The notes beneath the pieces are model-generated. The model ran no database searches. It had not been told where the DNA came from and saw only the letters and a program-made list of their open reading frames with translations. A stretch of 64,000 bases of DNA from Actinobacillus seminis (GTDB lineage Bacteria; Pseudomonadota; Gammaproteobacteria; Enterobacterales; Pasteurellaceae). Positions 28,946-38,193 of this stretch are shown piece after piece; position 1 is the stretch's first letter, and the number at the start of each line of letters is the position of its first letter. The DNA is taken from assembly GCF_002263215.1 (NCBI RefSeq), contig NZ_NLFK01000001.1:391094-455093 (forward strand), written 5' to 3'. A program made the translations under genes and the position numbers.

Positions 28946-29113
28946 TTAATCTAAATACGTTTCAACCAATTTTATCCAATAAACTGCACCGTTTGCAATC
29001 ATTACATCATTAGAATCGTATTTTGGATTATCAATTAGCCGGAATAAGACGCCGAGTTGACTTTGGTACGAAAATGCCCCTGAGATCAATACTTGATTTT
29101 TGCTGAAATTTAT
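28946..29113 (-). pseudogene. C-terminal gene remnant, unknown family
   Basis: Minus-strand frame of 55 codons bounded upstream by a stop and lacking a start codon. It reads KNQVLISGAFSYQSQLGVLF, then RLIDNPKYDSNDVMIANG, then AVYWIKLVETYLD and stop. The composition looks like a real protein tail, and nothing else explains it. I do not recognise the family. It occupies most of the yadS-lysC gap. Confidence 0.4.
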
Positions 29114-29190
29114 TTAAAAATCGTCAATTCTACTAACGTTATGTTATATAGTGAACACAATATTTTATTAACCAATAAGGAAAATTTATC

Positions 29191-30543
29191 ATGTCTCATC
29201 TTTCAGTTGCTAAATTCGGTGGCACCAGTGTCTCCAATCATGCCGCAATGACCGCTTGTGCCAATATCGTTATCGCGGATCCCAATACGCGCATAGTCGT
29301 CCTATCCGCCTCTGCCGGTGTCACTAATTTATTAGTGAAATTGGCAAAAGGTTGTGAGGCAACGGAGCGGAGCAAATTAATCGAAGAGGTTCGGCAAATT
29401 CAAGAAAATATTTTAAATGAACTTAAAGATGCCTCTCAAGTTCGAAACAAAATAGAGCAAATTCTAAAACACATTGAATCTTTAGCTGAAGCAGCAAGCT
29501 TGGCAAACTCAACCGCACTTACTGACGAATTAATCAGCCAGGGCGAAATGATGTCCACCTTAATTTTTGTGCAAGTATTGCGTGAATTAAATACCAATGC
29601 AACATGGGTAGATGTACGTACTGTGGTGGCAACCAACAGCAATTTCGGTAAAGCGGCACCCAATGACAAACAAACGCAAAAAAATAGCGATTTAGTATTA
29701 AAACCGTTAATCGATCGTGGTGAATTAGTGATCACTCAAGGCTTTATCGGACGTGAACCAAGTGGCAAAACTACAACCTTAGGTCGCGGCGGCAGCGACT
29801 ATTCCGCCGCACTTTTAGCCGAAGTATTAAACGCCAAAGATGTATTGATTTGGACAGACGTTGCCGGTATTTACACTACCGATCCCCGCATCGTGCCTGC
29901 TGCCAAACGCATTGATACCATGAGCTTTGCTGAAGCCGCCGAAATGGCAACTTTCGGCGCGAAAGTATTGCATCCGGCAACCTTGCTTCCGGCAGTTCGC
30001 AGCAATATTCCGGTATTCGTCGGCTCAAGCAAAGCACCACAAGATGGCGGAACTTGGGTTACCCGCGATCCGCAACCTCGCCCAACTTTCCGCGCCATTG
30101 CCTTACGTCGAGACCAAACCTTGCTTACTCTTTCCAGCTTAAGTATGCTGCACGCGCAAGGATTTTTAGCAAACGTGTTTGCCATCTTAGCTAAACACAA
30201 AATCTCCGTCGATACCATCACGACATCAGAAGTGAGTGTCGCCTTAACACTCGACAAAACCGGTTCCGCTTCATCCGGTGCGGATCTGCTTTCCAGCGAT
30301 TTATTGACGGAATTAAGCGAAGTGTCCAGCGTAAAAGTCGATACCGGGCTTTCTCTTGTAGCATTGGTCGGCAATGATTTGCACATTAGCGCCGGCGTTG
30401 CCAGACGTATTTTTGACACGTTAGAAACATACAATATCCGCATGATCAGCTACGGTGCCAGCACAAATAATATCTGTATGCTCGTTCACAGCCAACAAGC
30501 TGATGAAGTGGTCGGAGCGTTGCATAAATCCTTGTTTGAATAA
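29191..30543 (+). CDS. lysC: Lysine-sensitive aspartokinase III
   Basis: Phosphorylates aspartate, the first step to lysine, threonine and methionine. It has 450 residues (E. coli LysC 449) with no homoserine dehydrogenase fusion, so it is the LysC type. The N-terminal kinase has VAKFGGTSVSNHAAM and the GRGGSDYSAALLAEVL nucleotide site near 205. The C-terminal ACT domains have FLANVFAILAKHKISVDTIT and SVKVDTGLSLVALVG, where lysine binds. No lysine riboswitch is evident in the leader. An inverted USS pair follows. Confidence 0.96.
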   Translation: MSHLSVAKFGGTSVSNHAAMTACANIVIADPNTRIVVLSASAGVTNLLVKLAKGCEATERSKLIEEVRQIQENILNELKDASQVRNKIEQILKHIESLAEAASLANSTALTDELISQGEMMSTLIFVQVLRELNTNATWVDVRTVVATNSNFGKAAPNDKQTQKNSDLVLKPLIDRGELVITQGFIGREPSGKTTTLGRGGSDYSAALLAEVLNAKDVLIWTDVAGIYTTDPRIVPAAKRIDTMSFAEAAEMATFGAKVLHPATLLPAVRSNIPVFVGSSKAPQDGGTWVTRDPQPRPTFRAIALRRDQTLLTLSSLSMLHAQGFLANVFAILAKHKISVDTITTSEVSVALTLDKTGSASSGADLLSSDLLTELSEVSSVKVDTGLSLVALVGNDLHISAGVARRIFDTLETYNIRMISYGASTNNICMLVHSQQADEVVGALHKSLFE

Positions 30544-30571
30544 AAGCCGATAATTCTTTTGCTTTAAACAG

Positions 30572-30609
30572 AAAGTGCGGTCAAAATTTTACATTTTTTG
30601 ACCGCGCTT
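30572..30609. terminator. Inverted-USS terminator between lysC and ggt
   Basis: AAAGTGCGGTCAAAA (30572-30586) faces TTTTTTGACCGCGCTT (30594-30609). The second signal has one G for A, so the stem has one wobble pair. It serves both converging genes. Confidence 0.75.
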
Positions 30610-30625
30610 GTTATTGACAAATCAA

Positions 30626-32389
30626 TTAAAACCCTTGGGTTTTACCATCCGGATTACGCGGATCGGAATAACCATAAAATCCATCTCCTAAGGCTTGGAT
30701 AATTTGGATACGTCCCATTGGCGCTTTTTCGCTGATTTTATGCCCTCTTTCCACCAATAATTTCAACGTATCTAGGCTTAAGCCTTCTTCAACACGCAAT
30801 TCATCAGGTAACCATTGGTGATGAACACGCGGTGTCACAATCGCTTCCGCCGGATTCATTCCGTGATCAATTGTATTTAAAATACTTTGCAATACCGTAG
30901 TAATAATCCGCGCGCCACCCGGGCTACCGGTGACCAACCAAGGTTTATCATTTTTCAACACCAAGGTCGGCGTCATTGAAGAAAGCGGACGTTTTTTCCC
31001 TTCCACCGCATTCGCATCACCGCCAATTAAACCAAACGCATTCGCCACCCCTGGTTTTACCGAAAAATCATCCATTTCATTATTCAACAAAATACCTGTT
31101 CCCTCCGCTACAATCCCACTACCAAAATTCATATTTAAGGTATAAGTCACCGCAACCGCATTACCATATTTATCCATCACAGAATAATGAGTAGTTTGAT
31201 CGCTTTCATAAGATTGCGGTTTACCCGGTTTAATCTCTACCGCGGGACGAGCTTTATCCGGATCAATAGTTTTAATTAATTCTTTCGCATAATCTTTCGA
31301 AATTAGCCCCGTTACCGGAATTTTCACAAAATCCGGATCACCCAAATATTCCGCACGATCAGCATATGCCAACTTCATAGTTTCAGCTAAATAATGAATC
31401 GTTTCGGCGCTATTAGAACCGGAATCCGCCAGAGCATAATTTTCCAACATATTCAAAATTTGTACTAAATGGATCCCGCCGGAGCTTGGTGGCGGCATGG
31501 TTACAATTTTATAACCGCGATATTCGCCGACGATCGGTTTGCGCTCCACGGATTGATAAGCTTTCATATCTTCTAACGAAATCAATCCATTATGTTTTTC
31601 CATCTCGGCGACAATTTTTTTGGCAATTTCGCCCTCATAAAAGGCTTTCGATCCTTGCTGCGCAATTTGGCGCAATGAATTCGCTAAATCGGCTTGCACT
31701 AAACGCTCCCCTGCCACTAAAGGGCGGTCATTTTTAAAGAAGATTTTTTTACTGCTTTCCCATTTCCCTAAGGTTTCCGTTTCTGCTTGCAAGGTTGCAG
31801 CCAAAGTATTGCTCACGATAAAGCCTTCTTCCGCCAACTTAATCGCCGGCGCCATCACTTTTTCTAAGGGCAAAGTTCCCCATTTTTTCAAGGCATATTC
31901 CATCCCTGCTACAGTTCCCGGTACGCCAACAGCAAAATGCGTATAAAGGGATTTACCATCCACCACATTGCCTTGTTCATCTAAATACATATCTCGGCTA
32001 GCTTTGCTCGGTGCCATTTCGCGAAAATCAACGGAAAAGCTCTCTCCGCTTCTCCCATCATGCAACACCATAAAGCCACCGCCACCAATATTTCCCGCAT
32101 TCGGTAACACCACCGCTAAAGCAAAACCAACCGCCACAGCCGCATCAACCGCGTTACCGCCTTGCTGCAAAATCTCAATCCCGACTTGCGTTGCCAGCTC
32201 TTGTTCAGAGGCAACCATCCCCTGCTTGCCAAATACCGGATGAAAAATATCCTTACTGCTGTCATATCGCTGCGCTGCCAATTGGGTCGCCGTCGGCTGC
32301 GTATTTGCCAACAAATCAAGGGAGACCGGAAGCGCCAGCGCAGCGACAATACTGCTAATTAAAAAATATTTTTTTGCTTTTTTATACAT
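30626..32389 (-). CDS. ggt: Gamma-glutamyltranspeptidase (periplasmic)
   Basis: Ntn-hydrolase that cleaves glutathione and gamma-glutamyl peptides. It has 587 residues. A signal peptide (MYKKAKKYFLISSIVAALAL) points to the periplasm. The precursor self-cleaves before the nucleophile T399 in DQTTHYSVMD, giving large and small subunits. Substrate motifs GGNAVDAAVAVGFAL and PLSSMTPTLVL, and the gly-gly loop GSPGGARII, are present. With gshAB in the same region the cell can both make and salvage glutathione. Confidence 0.95.
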   Translation of the reverse strand: MYKKAKKYFLISSIVAALALPVSLDLLANTQPTATQLAAQRYDSSKDIFHPVFGKQGMVASEQELATQVGIEILQQGGNAVDAAVAVGFALAVVLPNAGNIGGGGFMVLHDGRSGESFSVDFREMAPSKASRDMYLDEQGNVVDGKSLYTHFAVGVPGTVAGMEYALKKWGTLPLEKVMAPAIKLAEEGFIVSNTLAATLQAETETLGKWESSKKIFFKNDRPLVAGERLVQADLANSLRQIAQQGSKAFYEGEIAKKIVAEMEKHNGLISLEDMKAYQSVERKPIVGEYRGYKIVTMPPPSSGGIHLVQILNMLENYALADSGSNSAETIHYLAETMKLAYADRAEYLGDPDFVKIPVTGLISKDYAKELIKTIDPDKARPAVEIKPGKPQSYESDQTTHYSVMDKYGNAVAVTYTLNMNFGSGIVAEGTGILLNNEMDDFSVKPGVANAFGLIGGDANAVEGKKRPLSSMTPTLVLKNDKPWLVTGSPGGARIITTVLQSILNTIDHGMNPAEAIVTPRVHHQWLPDELRVEEGLSLDTLKLLVERGHKISEKAPMGRIQIIQALGDGFYGYSDPRNPDGKTQGF

Positions 32390-32493
32390 AGCGTTCTCCT
32401 GTTGTATGATGAGTGTTCAATCCGATTATGCACAAAAATGAAGCAAAAGCAAAATATTTTTAACAAAAAGATAACATCTATATTTATTTAGCG

Positions 32494-32525
32494 AAAAAAC
32501 GCCCTCATAAAGAGGGCGTTTTTTG
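32494..32525. terminator. Bidirectional-looking terminator downstream of rpsO
   Basis: ACGCCCTC-ATAAA-GAGGGCGT flanked by six A before and six T after, so it can work in both directions; it follows the rpsO stop on the minus strand. Confidence 0.9.
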
Positions 32526-32538
32526 CTATTACTTTGAA

Positions 32539-32807
32539 TTAGCGACGTAAACCTAAACGAGCGATAGTAGTATTATAAAGCTCAAGATTAGTGCGTTTTA
32601 AGTAATCTAAAAGTTTACGACGACGAGAAACCATACGTAATAAACCGCGACGACCGTGGTGGTCTTTTTTGTGAACGGAGAAGTGGGCTTGTAAGTGGTT
32701 GATTTGCGCAGTTAATAACGCAATTTGCACTTCTGAAGAACCGGTATCTTTCGCATCACGACCAAATTCAGCAACGATAGCTGCTTTTTTTCTGTACTTA
32801 GAGACAT
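32539..32807 (-). CDS. rpsO: Small ribosomal subunit protein uS15, frame interrupted at codon 8
   Basis: S15 binds 16S rRNA early in 30S assembly. From ATG 32807 the sequence reads MSLSTEKK and then leaves frame. A minus-one shift after codon 8 gives [20 protein letters not shown] and on through [20 protein letters not shown] to the stop at 32539, which is the complete 89-residue S15. The span is 269 bases where 270 are needed. The missing base lies in an A7 run (T7 at 32785-32791 on the plus strand). The local sequence A-AAA-AAG is itself the classic minus-one slippery heptamer. Unshifted reading stops after about 31 codons. Either one base was lost in sequencing or expression needs slippage. 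Confidence 0.93.
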
Positions 32808-32999
32808 AATTAAATCCTCATAAATGAGTGGTTGATAATACATCGTTCGCCGATCTCTAACTCAGCGACGACAGGGAATGCTAATTCTAATAACGAAAAG
32901 CAAAAAATGCAACTAAGTTCACAGTTTTTTCTGTTTAAATTAAGTAAATTATATAGAAATAAGGTGATTTCTTTATAGCTCAACGATACGGAGGTTATT

Positions 33000-34376
33000 A
33001 TGACAGGTATTGCACTGATTATCAGTTTTATTGTCGCTATTATAATAATGATTTGGATGATTGCCAAACTAAAAGTTCATCCATTTCTTGCCTTAATGAC
33101 AATATCCTTGGCTCTTGCCTTTTTAGCCGGCATTGAGCTAAATAAAATTCCAACGATTATTGGGGATGGATTTAGCGGAACCTTTAAAAGTATCGGTCTT
33201 GTCATTATTTTCGGCGCCATTATTGGTACCATATTGGAAAAAACAGGTGCTGCACTCAAATTAGCAGATATGGTGGTAAAACTCGTTGGGCAAAAACGTC
33301 CTGAATTAGCGATGCTAATTATGGGGTGGGTCGTGGGTATTCCGGTATTCTGCGATAGCGGATTTGTGGTACTCAATCCAATTCGAGAAGCTATCCGTAA
33401 AAAAATTGCTGCCAATCCAGTCGGCATGGCGGTAGCATTAAGTGCAGGGTTATACGCCTCTCACGTATTTATCCCACCAACACCAGGTCCAATTGCCGCC
33501 GCCGGCGCAGTTGGTCTTAGCCACAATCTTTTGTTAGTGATCGGCATGGGGGTTGTCGTTTCAATTCCAGTCTTATTCGCCAGCTATTTATTCGCCAAAT
33601 ATATTGGCAAACAAGTGACTATATCAGATGAAGAAGCAGATACTGTCATTAATCAAAGTTATGAGGAACTGCTCAAAAAATACGGAACGCTACCAAGTGG
33701 CTCACTTAGCCTTGCACCAATTTTTGTTCCCATTGTCCTTATGGCATTAGGTTCTATTAGTAAAATCATCGGATTAGAAGGTGTGCTTGGTAATGTGATG
33801 AATTTCTTGGGTAATCCGATCATTGCTTTAGCAATTGGGGTAATCTTTTCTATCTTCCTTTTGGCGAATACAAAAAAATTAAGTGAATTTGATGTATTAA
33901 CCAATGATACCTTGAAACTCGTCGGTCCAATTTTGTTTATTACCGCGGCCGGCGGCGTATTAAGTAAAGTCATTACGGAAGCTGGTTTTATCGAATATAT
34001 TAAACAAAATGCACATGTGATCAGTACCGCCGGTATTTTCTTCCCATTCCTAATTTCAGCAATTTTAAAAACCGCACAAGGAAGCTCAACCGTTGCCATC
34101 ATTACTACCGCCTCTATTATGGGAATGTTTAGTGCGTCGGACTCTCTAATGAACGCGCTCGGTTTAACATCTGAAATTGCCGCAGCGCTTACCGTTATGG
34201 CAATTGCCGCAGGTTCAATGTGTGTATCTCATGCAAATGATAGTTATTACTGGGTTGTCACGAATTTTACCAAAATGACCCCACAACAAGGCTATCGTAC
34301 TCAAACAACCTTGACATTTATTATGGGTATCGTTGGAATCTTAACGGTTTATGTACTTTCTTTGCTGCTGTTATAA
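33000..34376 (+). CDS. GntP-family permease, probably for glycerate
   Basis: Member of the gluconate:H+ symporter family with about 12 membrane spans over 458 residues. Family motifs are GDGFSGTFKSIGLVIIFGAIIG near 55, IPVFCDSGFVVLNPI near 114, and HVFIPPTPGPIAAAG near 155. The C-terminal AIAAGSMCVSHANDSYYWVV is also typical. It lies 12 bp upstream of a glycerate kinase gene. That pairing, also seen in H. influenzae, makes glycerate the likely substrate, although gluconate cannot be excluded from sequence alone. The ribosome site is GGAGG. Confidence 0.88.
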   Translation: MTGIALIISFIVAIIIMIWMIAKLKVHPFLALMTISLALAFLAGIELNKIPTIIGDGFSGTFKSIGLVIIFGAIIGTILEKTGAALKLADMVVKLVGQKRPELAMLIMGWVVGIPVFCDSGFVVLNPIREAIRKKIAANPVGMAVALSAGLYASHVFIPPTPGPIAAAGAVGLSHNLLLVIGMGVVVSIPVLFASYLFAKYIGKQVTISDEEADTVINQSYEELLKKYGTLPSGSLSLAPIFVPIVLMALGSISKIIGLEGVLGNVMNFLGNPIIALAIGVIFSIFLLANTKKLSEFDVLTNDTLKLVGPILFITAAGGVLSKVITEAGFIEYIKQNAHVISTAGIFFPFLISAILKTAQGSSTVAIITTASIMGMFSASDSLMNALGLTSEIAAALTVMAIAAGSMCVSHANDSYYWVVTNFTKMTPQQGYRTQTTLTFIMGIVGILTVYVLSLLLL

Positions 34377-34388
34377 CAAGGAGACAGA

Positions 34389-35537
34389 ATGAAAATCATT
34401 ATTGCACCGGACTCTTTTAAAGAAAGCCTCACTGCGTTAGAAGTAGCGGAAGCAATTGAGACCGGATTTAAACGGATTTTTCCACACGCCGAATACGTAA
34501 AAATACCAATGGCTGATGGTGGCGAAGGTACCGTACAATCTCTTGTTGATGCAACTCAAGGAAAACTCATCCAAACGGAAGTCACAGCACCACTTGGAAA
34601 TAAAGTGAGGGCAACATGGGGATTATCCGGCGATAAACAAACTGCCATTATCGAAATGGCGGCTGCTTCCGGTTTACATTTGGTTCCATTAAACCGGCGT
34701 AATCCTCTTTTAACAACCAGTTTCGGTACTGGGGAACTTATCCGAGCCGCGCTGGATTTAGGGGTAAATAAAATCATTTTAGGTATCGGCGGAAGTGCGA
34801 CCAATGACGGTGGCGTCGGAATGTTGCAAGCCTTAGGCATTCGCTGTCTTGATCATCAAGGGCAAGAAATTGGCTTTGGTGGAAAAAACCTGGCCAATAT
34901 TCAACAAATTGATCTTTCCGCACTCGATCCACGTTTACAACAAGTAGAAATTGAAGTAGCCTGTGATGTCACTAACCCACTTTGTGGTGACAATGGTGCA
35001 TCCGCAATCTTTGGACCGCAAAAAGGCGCCAATGCCGAAATGGTCAATCAATTGGATCAAGCCTTAGCGCATTTTGCACAGCAAGTAAACGCACAATTAG
35101 GCTTAAACATTAGTGCCCAAGCCGGTGCCGGTGCCGCGGGCGGAATGGGTGGCGGCGTATTATTATTGCCAAAAGTGCGGTTAAAATCCGGCGTCAATAT
35201 TGTACTTAATACAGTGCAATTAGGCGATAAAATTCAAGATGCCGATTTGGTCATTACCGGCGAAGGAAGAATGGACGGACAAACCACTCAAGGCAAAACG
35301 CCTGTTGGGGTAGCATTAGCAGCTAAAGCGGCAAATAAACCGGTGATTGCCATTGTCGGTTGCCTACGTGAGGATTATGAAGTGGTTTACGATAAAGGAA
35401 TTGACGCGGTTTTTCCAATTATTCGCCAGCTAGATAGCCTTGAAAGCACCTTGAAAAACGGACGAGAAAATCTCATCTCCAGCGCACAAAACGTAGCGAG
35501 ATTATATCAACTTGCCCAATTGAACAAAAATGTATAA
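34389..35537 (+). CDS. garK: Glycerate kinase
   Basis: Phosphorylates D-glycerate (to 2-phosphoglycerate in the GarK/GlxK type) for entry into glycolysis. It has 382 residues. Family signatures are MKIIIAPDSFKESLTALEVA, PMADGGEGT near 43, GTGELIRAALDLGVNKIILG, GGSATNDGG near 135, and the C-terminal DLVITGEGRMDGQT. It sits immediately after the permease in a two-gene operon that ends at an inverted-USS terminator. glxK would be an equally valid name. Confidence 0.93.
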   Translation: MKIIIAPDSFKESLTALEVAEAIETGFKRIFPHAEYVKIPMADGGEGTVQSLVDATQGKLIQTEVTAPLGNKVRATWGLSGDKQTAIIEMAAASGLHLVPLNRRNPLLTTSFGTGELIRAALDLGVNKIILGIGGSATNDGGVGMLQALGIRCLDHQGQEIGFGGKNLANIQQIDLSALDPRLQQVEIEVACDVTNPLCGDNGASAIFGPQKGANAEMVNQLDQALAHFAQQVNAQLGLNISAQAGAGAAGGMGGGVLLLPKVRLKSGVNIVLNTVQLGDKIQDADLVITGEGRMDGQTTQGKTPVGVALAAKAANKPVIAIVGCLREDYEVVYDKGIDAVFPIIRQLDSLESTLKNGRENLISSAQNVARLYQLAQLNKNV

Positions 35538-35542
35538 AAAAC

Positions 35543-35586
35543 AACCGCACTTTAATCTCACTTAATCAAAGTGCGGTCGTTTTTTT
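35543..35586 (+). terminator. Inverted-USS terminator of the glycerate operon
   Basis: ACCGCACTTT (35544-35553) pairs with AAAGTGCGGT (35568-35577), followed by CG and a run of seven T. Confidence 0.9.
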
Positions 35587-35715
35587 AAAATTTTATAGAC
35601 AAAAAATTTATTTTGGGTAAATTAAATCAGGCAATACTGGATAAAGCATTTGTTATAAGCGCATTTAGCCAGTGTTCGTTTTCATTTTTATAACAATCTA
35701 TAAGGACAACACACA

Positions 35716-37074
35716 ATGTTACTAACCAACCCTGTTGTGATTTCCATTATTGTCTTGCTCGCATTAAGTTTATTACGCATTAATGTGGTTATTGCCTTGG
35801 TAATTTCTGCGTTGACGGCGGGCTTAACCGGCGGACTTGGAATGAGCAAAACGATCGAAACTTTTACCGGAGGTCTGGGCGGTGGCGCAGAAGTAGCAAT
35901 GAACTACGCTATTTTAGGTGCCTTTGCTATTGCTATTTCTAAATCAGGCATTACGGATTTACTCGCATACAAAGTGATTAAACGTTTAGGAAGCGCACCA
36001 AGCGGGCGTTCTATGGCTGGATTTAAATATTTTATTCTCGCGATTTTGGTATTATTTGCCATTTCCTCGCAAAACTTATTACCGGTACATATCGCCTTTA
36101 TTCCTATCGTAATTCCGCCGCTACTTGCGATTTTCAATAAACTAAAATTAGACCGCCGCGCAGTGGCTTGTGTCTTAACCTTCGGGTTGACCGCCACCTA
36201 TATGCTGTTGCCGGTCGGCTTCGGTAAAATCTTTATTGAAAGCGTATTGGTGAAAAATATCAACCAAGTCGGCGCCGGTCTTGGTTTACAAACCAGTGTC
36301 GGAGAAGTCTCTTTAGCCATGGCAATTCCGGTTATCGGCATGGTTTTGGGGTTATTAACTGCAATTTTTATTACCTATCGTAAACCAAGAGAATATGCCA
36401 CCAGCCCCACAGAATTAACCACCGCCGAGATCGAAGCGCACATTGCTAAAATCAAACCATTCCATGCTATCGCCAGTATTACAGCGATTATTATTACCTT
36501 CGCGCTACAATTATTCACCAGTTCAACTATTATCGGCGGTCTCGCAGGATTAATCATCTTTGCTGCTTGTGGAATTTTCAAGTTAAAAGAAAGTAACGAT
36601 ATTTTCCAACAAGGGTTACGTTTGATGGCGATGATCGGTTTCGTGATGATTGCCGCATCCGGCTTTGCTAACGTGATCAATAGTACCGGCAGCGTAACGC
36701 AATTAGTGGAAACCTTTAGCCAAGGCTTAGGCGCAGACAATAAAGGGCTTGCCGCGTTCTTGATGTTATTGGTTGGATTATTTATTACCATGGGAATCGG
36801 TTCATCTTTTTCAACCGTACCAATCATCACCTCTATTTACGTGCCGCTTTGTTTAAGCGTTGGTTTTTCGCCTCTTGCCACAGTATCTATTGTTGGAGTT
36901 GCGGCAGCGTTAGGTGATGCGGGTTCCCCGGCATCCGACTCCACATTAGGACCGACATCCGGCTTAAATATGGATGGTAAACATGATCATATTTGGGATT
37001 CCGTGGTGCCAACCTTTATTCACTATAATATTCCGTTATTAGTGTTCGGTTGGATCGCTGCAATGTATCTTTAA
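35716..37074 (+). CDS. Na+/H+ antiporter-family permease (YuiF-like), substrate unknown
   Basis: Integral membrane protein of 452 residues with about 11-12 spans. It opens with [20 protein letters not shown]. Characteristic family text includes [20 protein letters not shown] near 52, [19 protein letters not shown] near 120, and [20 protein letters not shown] near 400, where polar residues likely form the transport site. Members are annotated as Na+/H+ antiporters, but some relatives move amino acids, so the substrate is open. Followed by a compact hairpin and then priC. Confidence 0.85.
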   Translation: MLLTNPVVISIIVLLALSLLRINVVIALVISALTAGLTGGLGMSKTIETFTGGLGGGAEVAMNYAILGAFAIAISKSGITDLLAYKVIKRLGSAPSGRSMAGFKYFILAILVLFAISSQNLLPVHIAFIPIVIPPLLAIFNKLKLDRRAVACVLTFGLTATYMLLPVGFGKIFIESVLVKNINQVGAGLGLQTSVGEVSLAMAIPVIGMVLGLLTAIFITYRKPREYATSPTELTTAEIEAHIAKIKPFHAIASITAIIITFALQLFTSSTIIGGLAGLIIFAACGIFKLKESNDIFQQGLRLMAMIGFVMIAASGFANVINSTGSVTQLVETFSQGLGADNKGLAAFLMLLVGLFITMGIGSSFSTVPIITSIYVPLCLSVGFSPLATVSIVGVAAALGDAGSPASDSTLGPTSGLNMDGKHDHIWDSVVPTFIHYNIPLLVFGWIAAMYL

Positions 37075-37082
37075 AAAACACA

Positions 37083-37101
37083 GGGACGCCGCAAGCGTCC
37101 C
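37083..37101 (+). terminator. Hairpin after the antiporter gene, REP-like
   Basis: GGGACGC-CGCAA-GCGTCCC lies 8 bp past the stop. The stem GGACGC/GCGTCC is the same as the outer stem of the REP-like palindromes at 4257-5128. The T-tract is weak (CTTTCC). It may be a solitary REP copy used as a terminator. Confidence 0.6.
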
Positions 37102-37129
37102 TTTCCGATAAACATTTTGACCAAAACTT

Positions 37130-37714
37130 ATGCCAACCTCAAGCCTACATCAACAACTGCGCCAAACAGTGCGAAGTCTTTTTTCCTCCTATCAAACCCA
37201 GCGGGATCAACAAATCTTAGCTAAATTTGACCGCACTTTATTTCGTGACGATTTTGCGCAACTGAAAGATTACCTCGGCGAAATTGAACAAACTCTAGCT
37301 CAATTGGCAAAGTTATCCGACAACACACAACCCCAAACCGATTTTTACAGCCAAAAATTATTGGCGCAATGTCATGCACTTATCGACGCTCTACAACGCC
37401 AAGATACGGATTCCACGCTCCAACCCTCCTCCTCCACGCAAAACTCTCAAAAACGCCACGCTTCTGAACGCCAACAAATGCAAAACGCTCTCTATCAATT
37501 ACCGCCAAGAGAGCGTTTAGCCAAATATTATGAATTCTTATTGCAATTAAATGAAATAATAGAAAATAACCAACTGGCATTTTATCAAGCTCGTTCAGAT
37601 CAAGAAAAACAATATTGGTCAAAAAAAACTCAAATCACCCGACAACGACATGATCACTGCCAGGAGGCTATTGATTTATTAGAAGAATACTTATCCACCA
37701 TAACGGAAGAATAA
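37130..37714 (+). CDS. priC: Primosomal replication protein N'' (PriC)
   Basis: PriC helps reload DnaB at stalled replication forks in the PriA-independent restart pathway. It has 194 residues, mostly helical and rich in Q and L. The N-terminus LHQQLRQTVRSLFSSYQTQR and the C-terminal PRERLAKYYEFLLQLNEIIE, LAFYQARSDQEKQYW match the family. The proteins are poorly conserved, so the call rests on these segments and size. It converges on the methyltransferase gene with a 2-bp gap and no visible terminator. Confidence 0.85.
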   Translation: MPTSSLHQQLRQTVRSLFSSYQTQRDQQILAKFDRTLFRDDFAQLKDYLGEIEQTLAQLAKLSDNTQPQTDFYSQKLLAQCHALIDALQRQDTDSTLQPSSSTQNSQKRHASERQQMQNALYQLPPRERLAKYYEFLLQLNEIIENNQLAFYQARSDQEKQYWSKKTQITRQRHDHCQEAIDLLEEYLSTITEE

Positions 37715-37716
37715 GG

Positions 37717-38190
37717 CTATAACCACCGACGCACACGAGTACAATATTGCGCATATTCCTCGCCGAATAATGCAAGCAACGCGCGTTCTTCCGCCTTAAT
37801 TTGCCAATGTGTCAATGCCCAAACAAACGTTGCCAAGACAACAATTCCCAGCCCATTTCCTAACCAAAGAAAATAAGCAAATAGTACCAATAATAAACTT
37901 AAATACATCGGATTACGACTCCAAGCATAAACACTATCGGTGACCAGCGAGCTTGTTTTCTCCGGCGTCATCGGGCTGACTGTGGTGTGCACTTGCCAAA
38001 ATCGCCATAAACTGCCCAATGCAAATATCCCCGCCAGTAATAATGGCGGAATAATCCAAAGCCAATGAAGTTGAAATGTGCCCCATATTGGCATCTGTTT
38101 CAACGCCACTACCCCGGCTAAAAATAGCAAGGGCGGTGGAATTTTTTGCTGTTTTTTCACCGTAGACAAATCAGATTTCTGCAAGTTCAT
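37717..38190 (-). CDS. Isoprenylcysteine/phospholipid methyltransferase-like membrane protein
   Basis: Small integral membrane protein of 157 residues related to ICMT/PEMT methyltransferases. Four hydrophobic segments are seen. The family core is VYAWSRNPMYLSLLLVLFAY followed by HWQIKAEERALLALFGEEY, which supplies the AdoMet-binding RNP-x(n)-EE pattern, and it ends YAQYCTRVRRWL. The substrate is unknown. It lies 3 bp downstream of gabD, so the two are probably one transcript, though a functional link is not obvious. Confidence 0.85.
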   Translation of the reverse strand: MNLQKSDLSTVKKQQKIPPPLLFLAGVVALKQMPIWGTFQLHWLWIIPPLLLAGIFALGSLWRFWQVHTTVSPMTPEKTSSLVTDSVYAWSRNPMYLSLLLVLFAYFLWLGNGLGIVVLATFVWALTHWQIKAEERALLALFGEEYAQYCTRVRRWL

Positions 38191-38193
38191 CTT

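Noticed and set aside
28898..28990. Glycine riboswitch ahead of the second TRIC gene
   Set aside because: Conserved glycine-aptamer bases are not found; only the G/C-run leader is there.
29120..29190. Lysine riboswitch ahead of lysC
   Set aside because: The leader is short and AT-rich and lacks the multi-helix lysine aptamer; the space upstream is taken by the gene remnant.
32810..33067. Minus-strand open frame upstream of rpsO
   Set aside because: It overlaps the rpsO leader and the start of the permease gene, with no homology or ribosome site; more likely the S15 mRNA leader.
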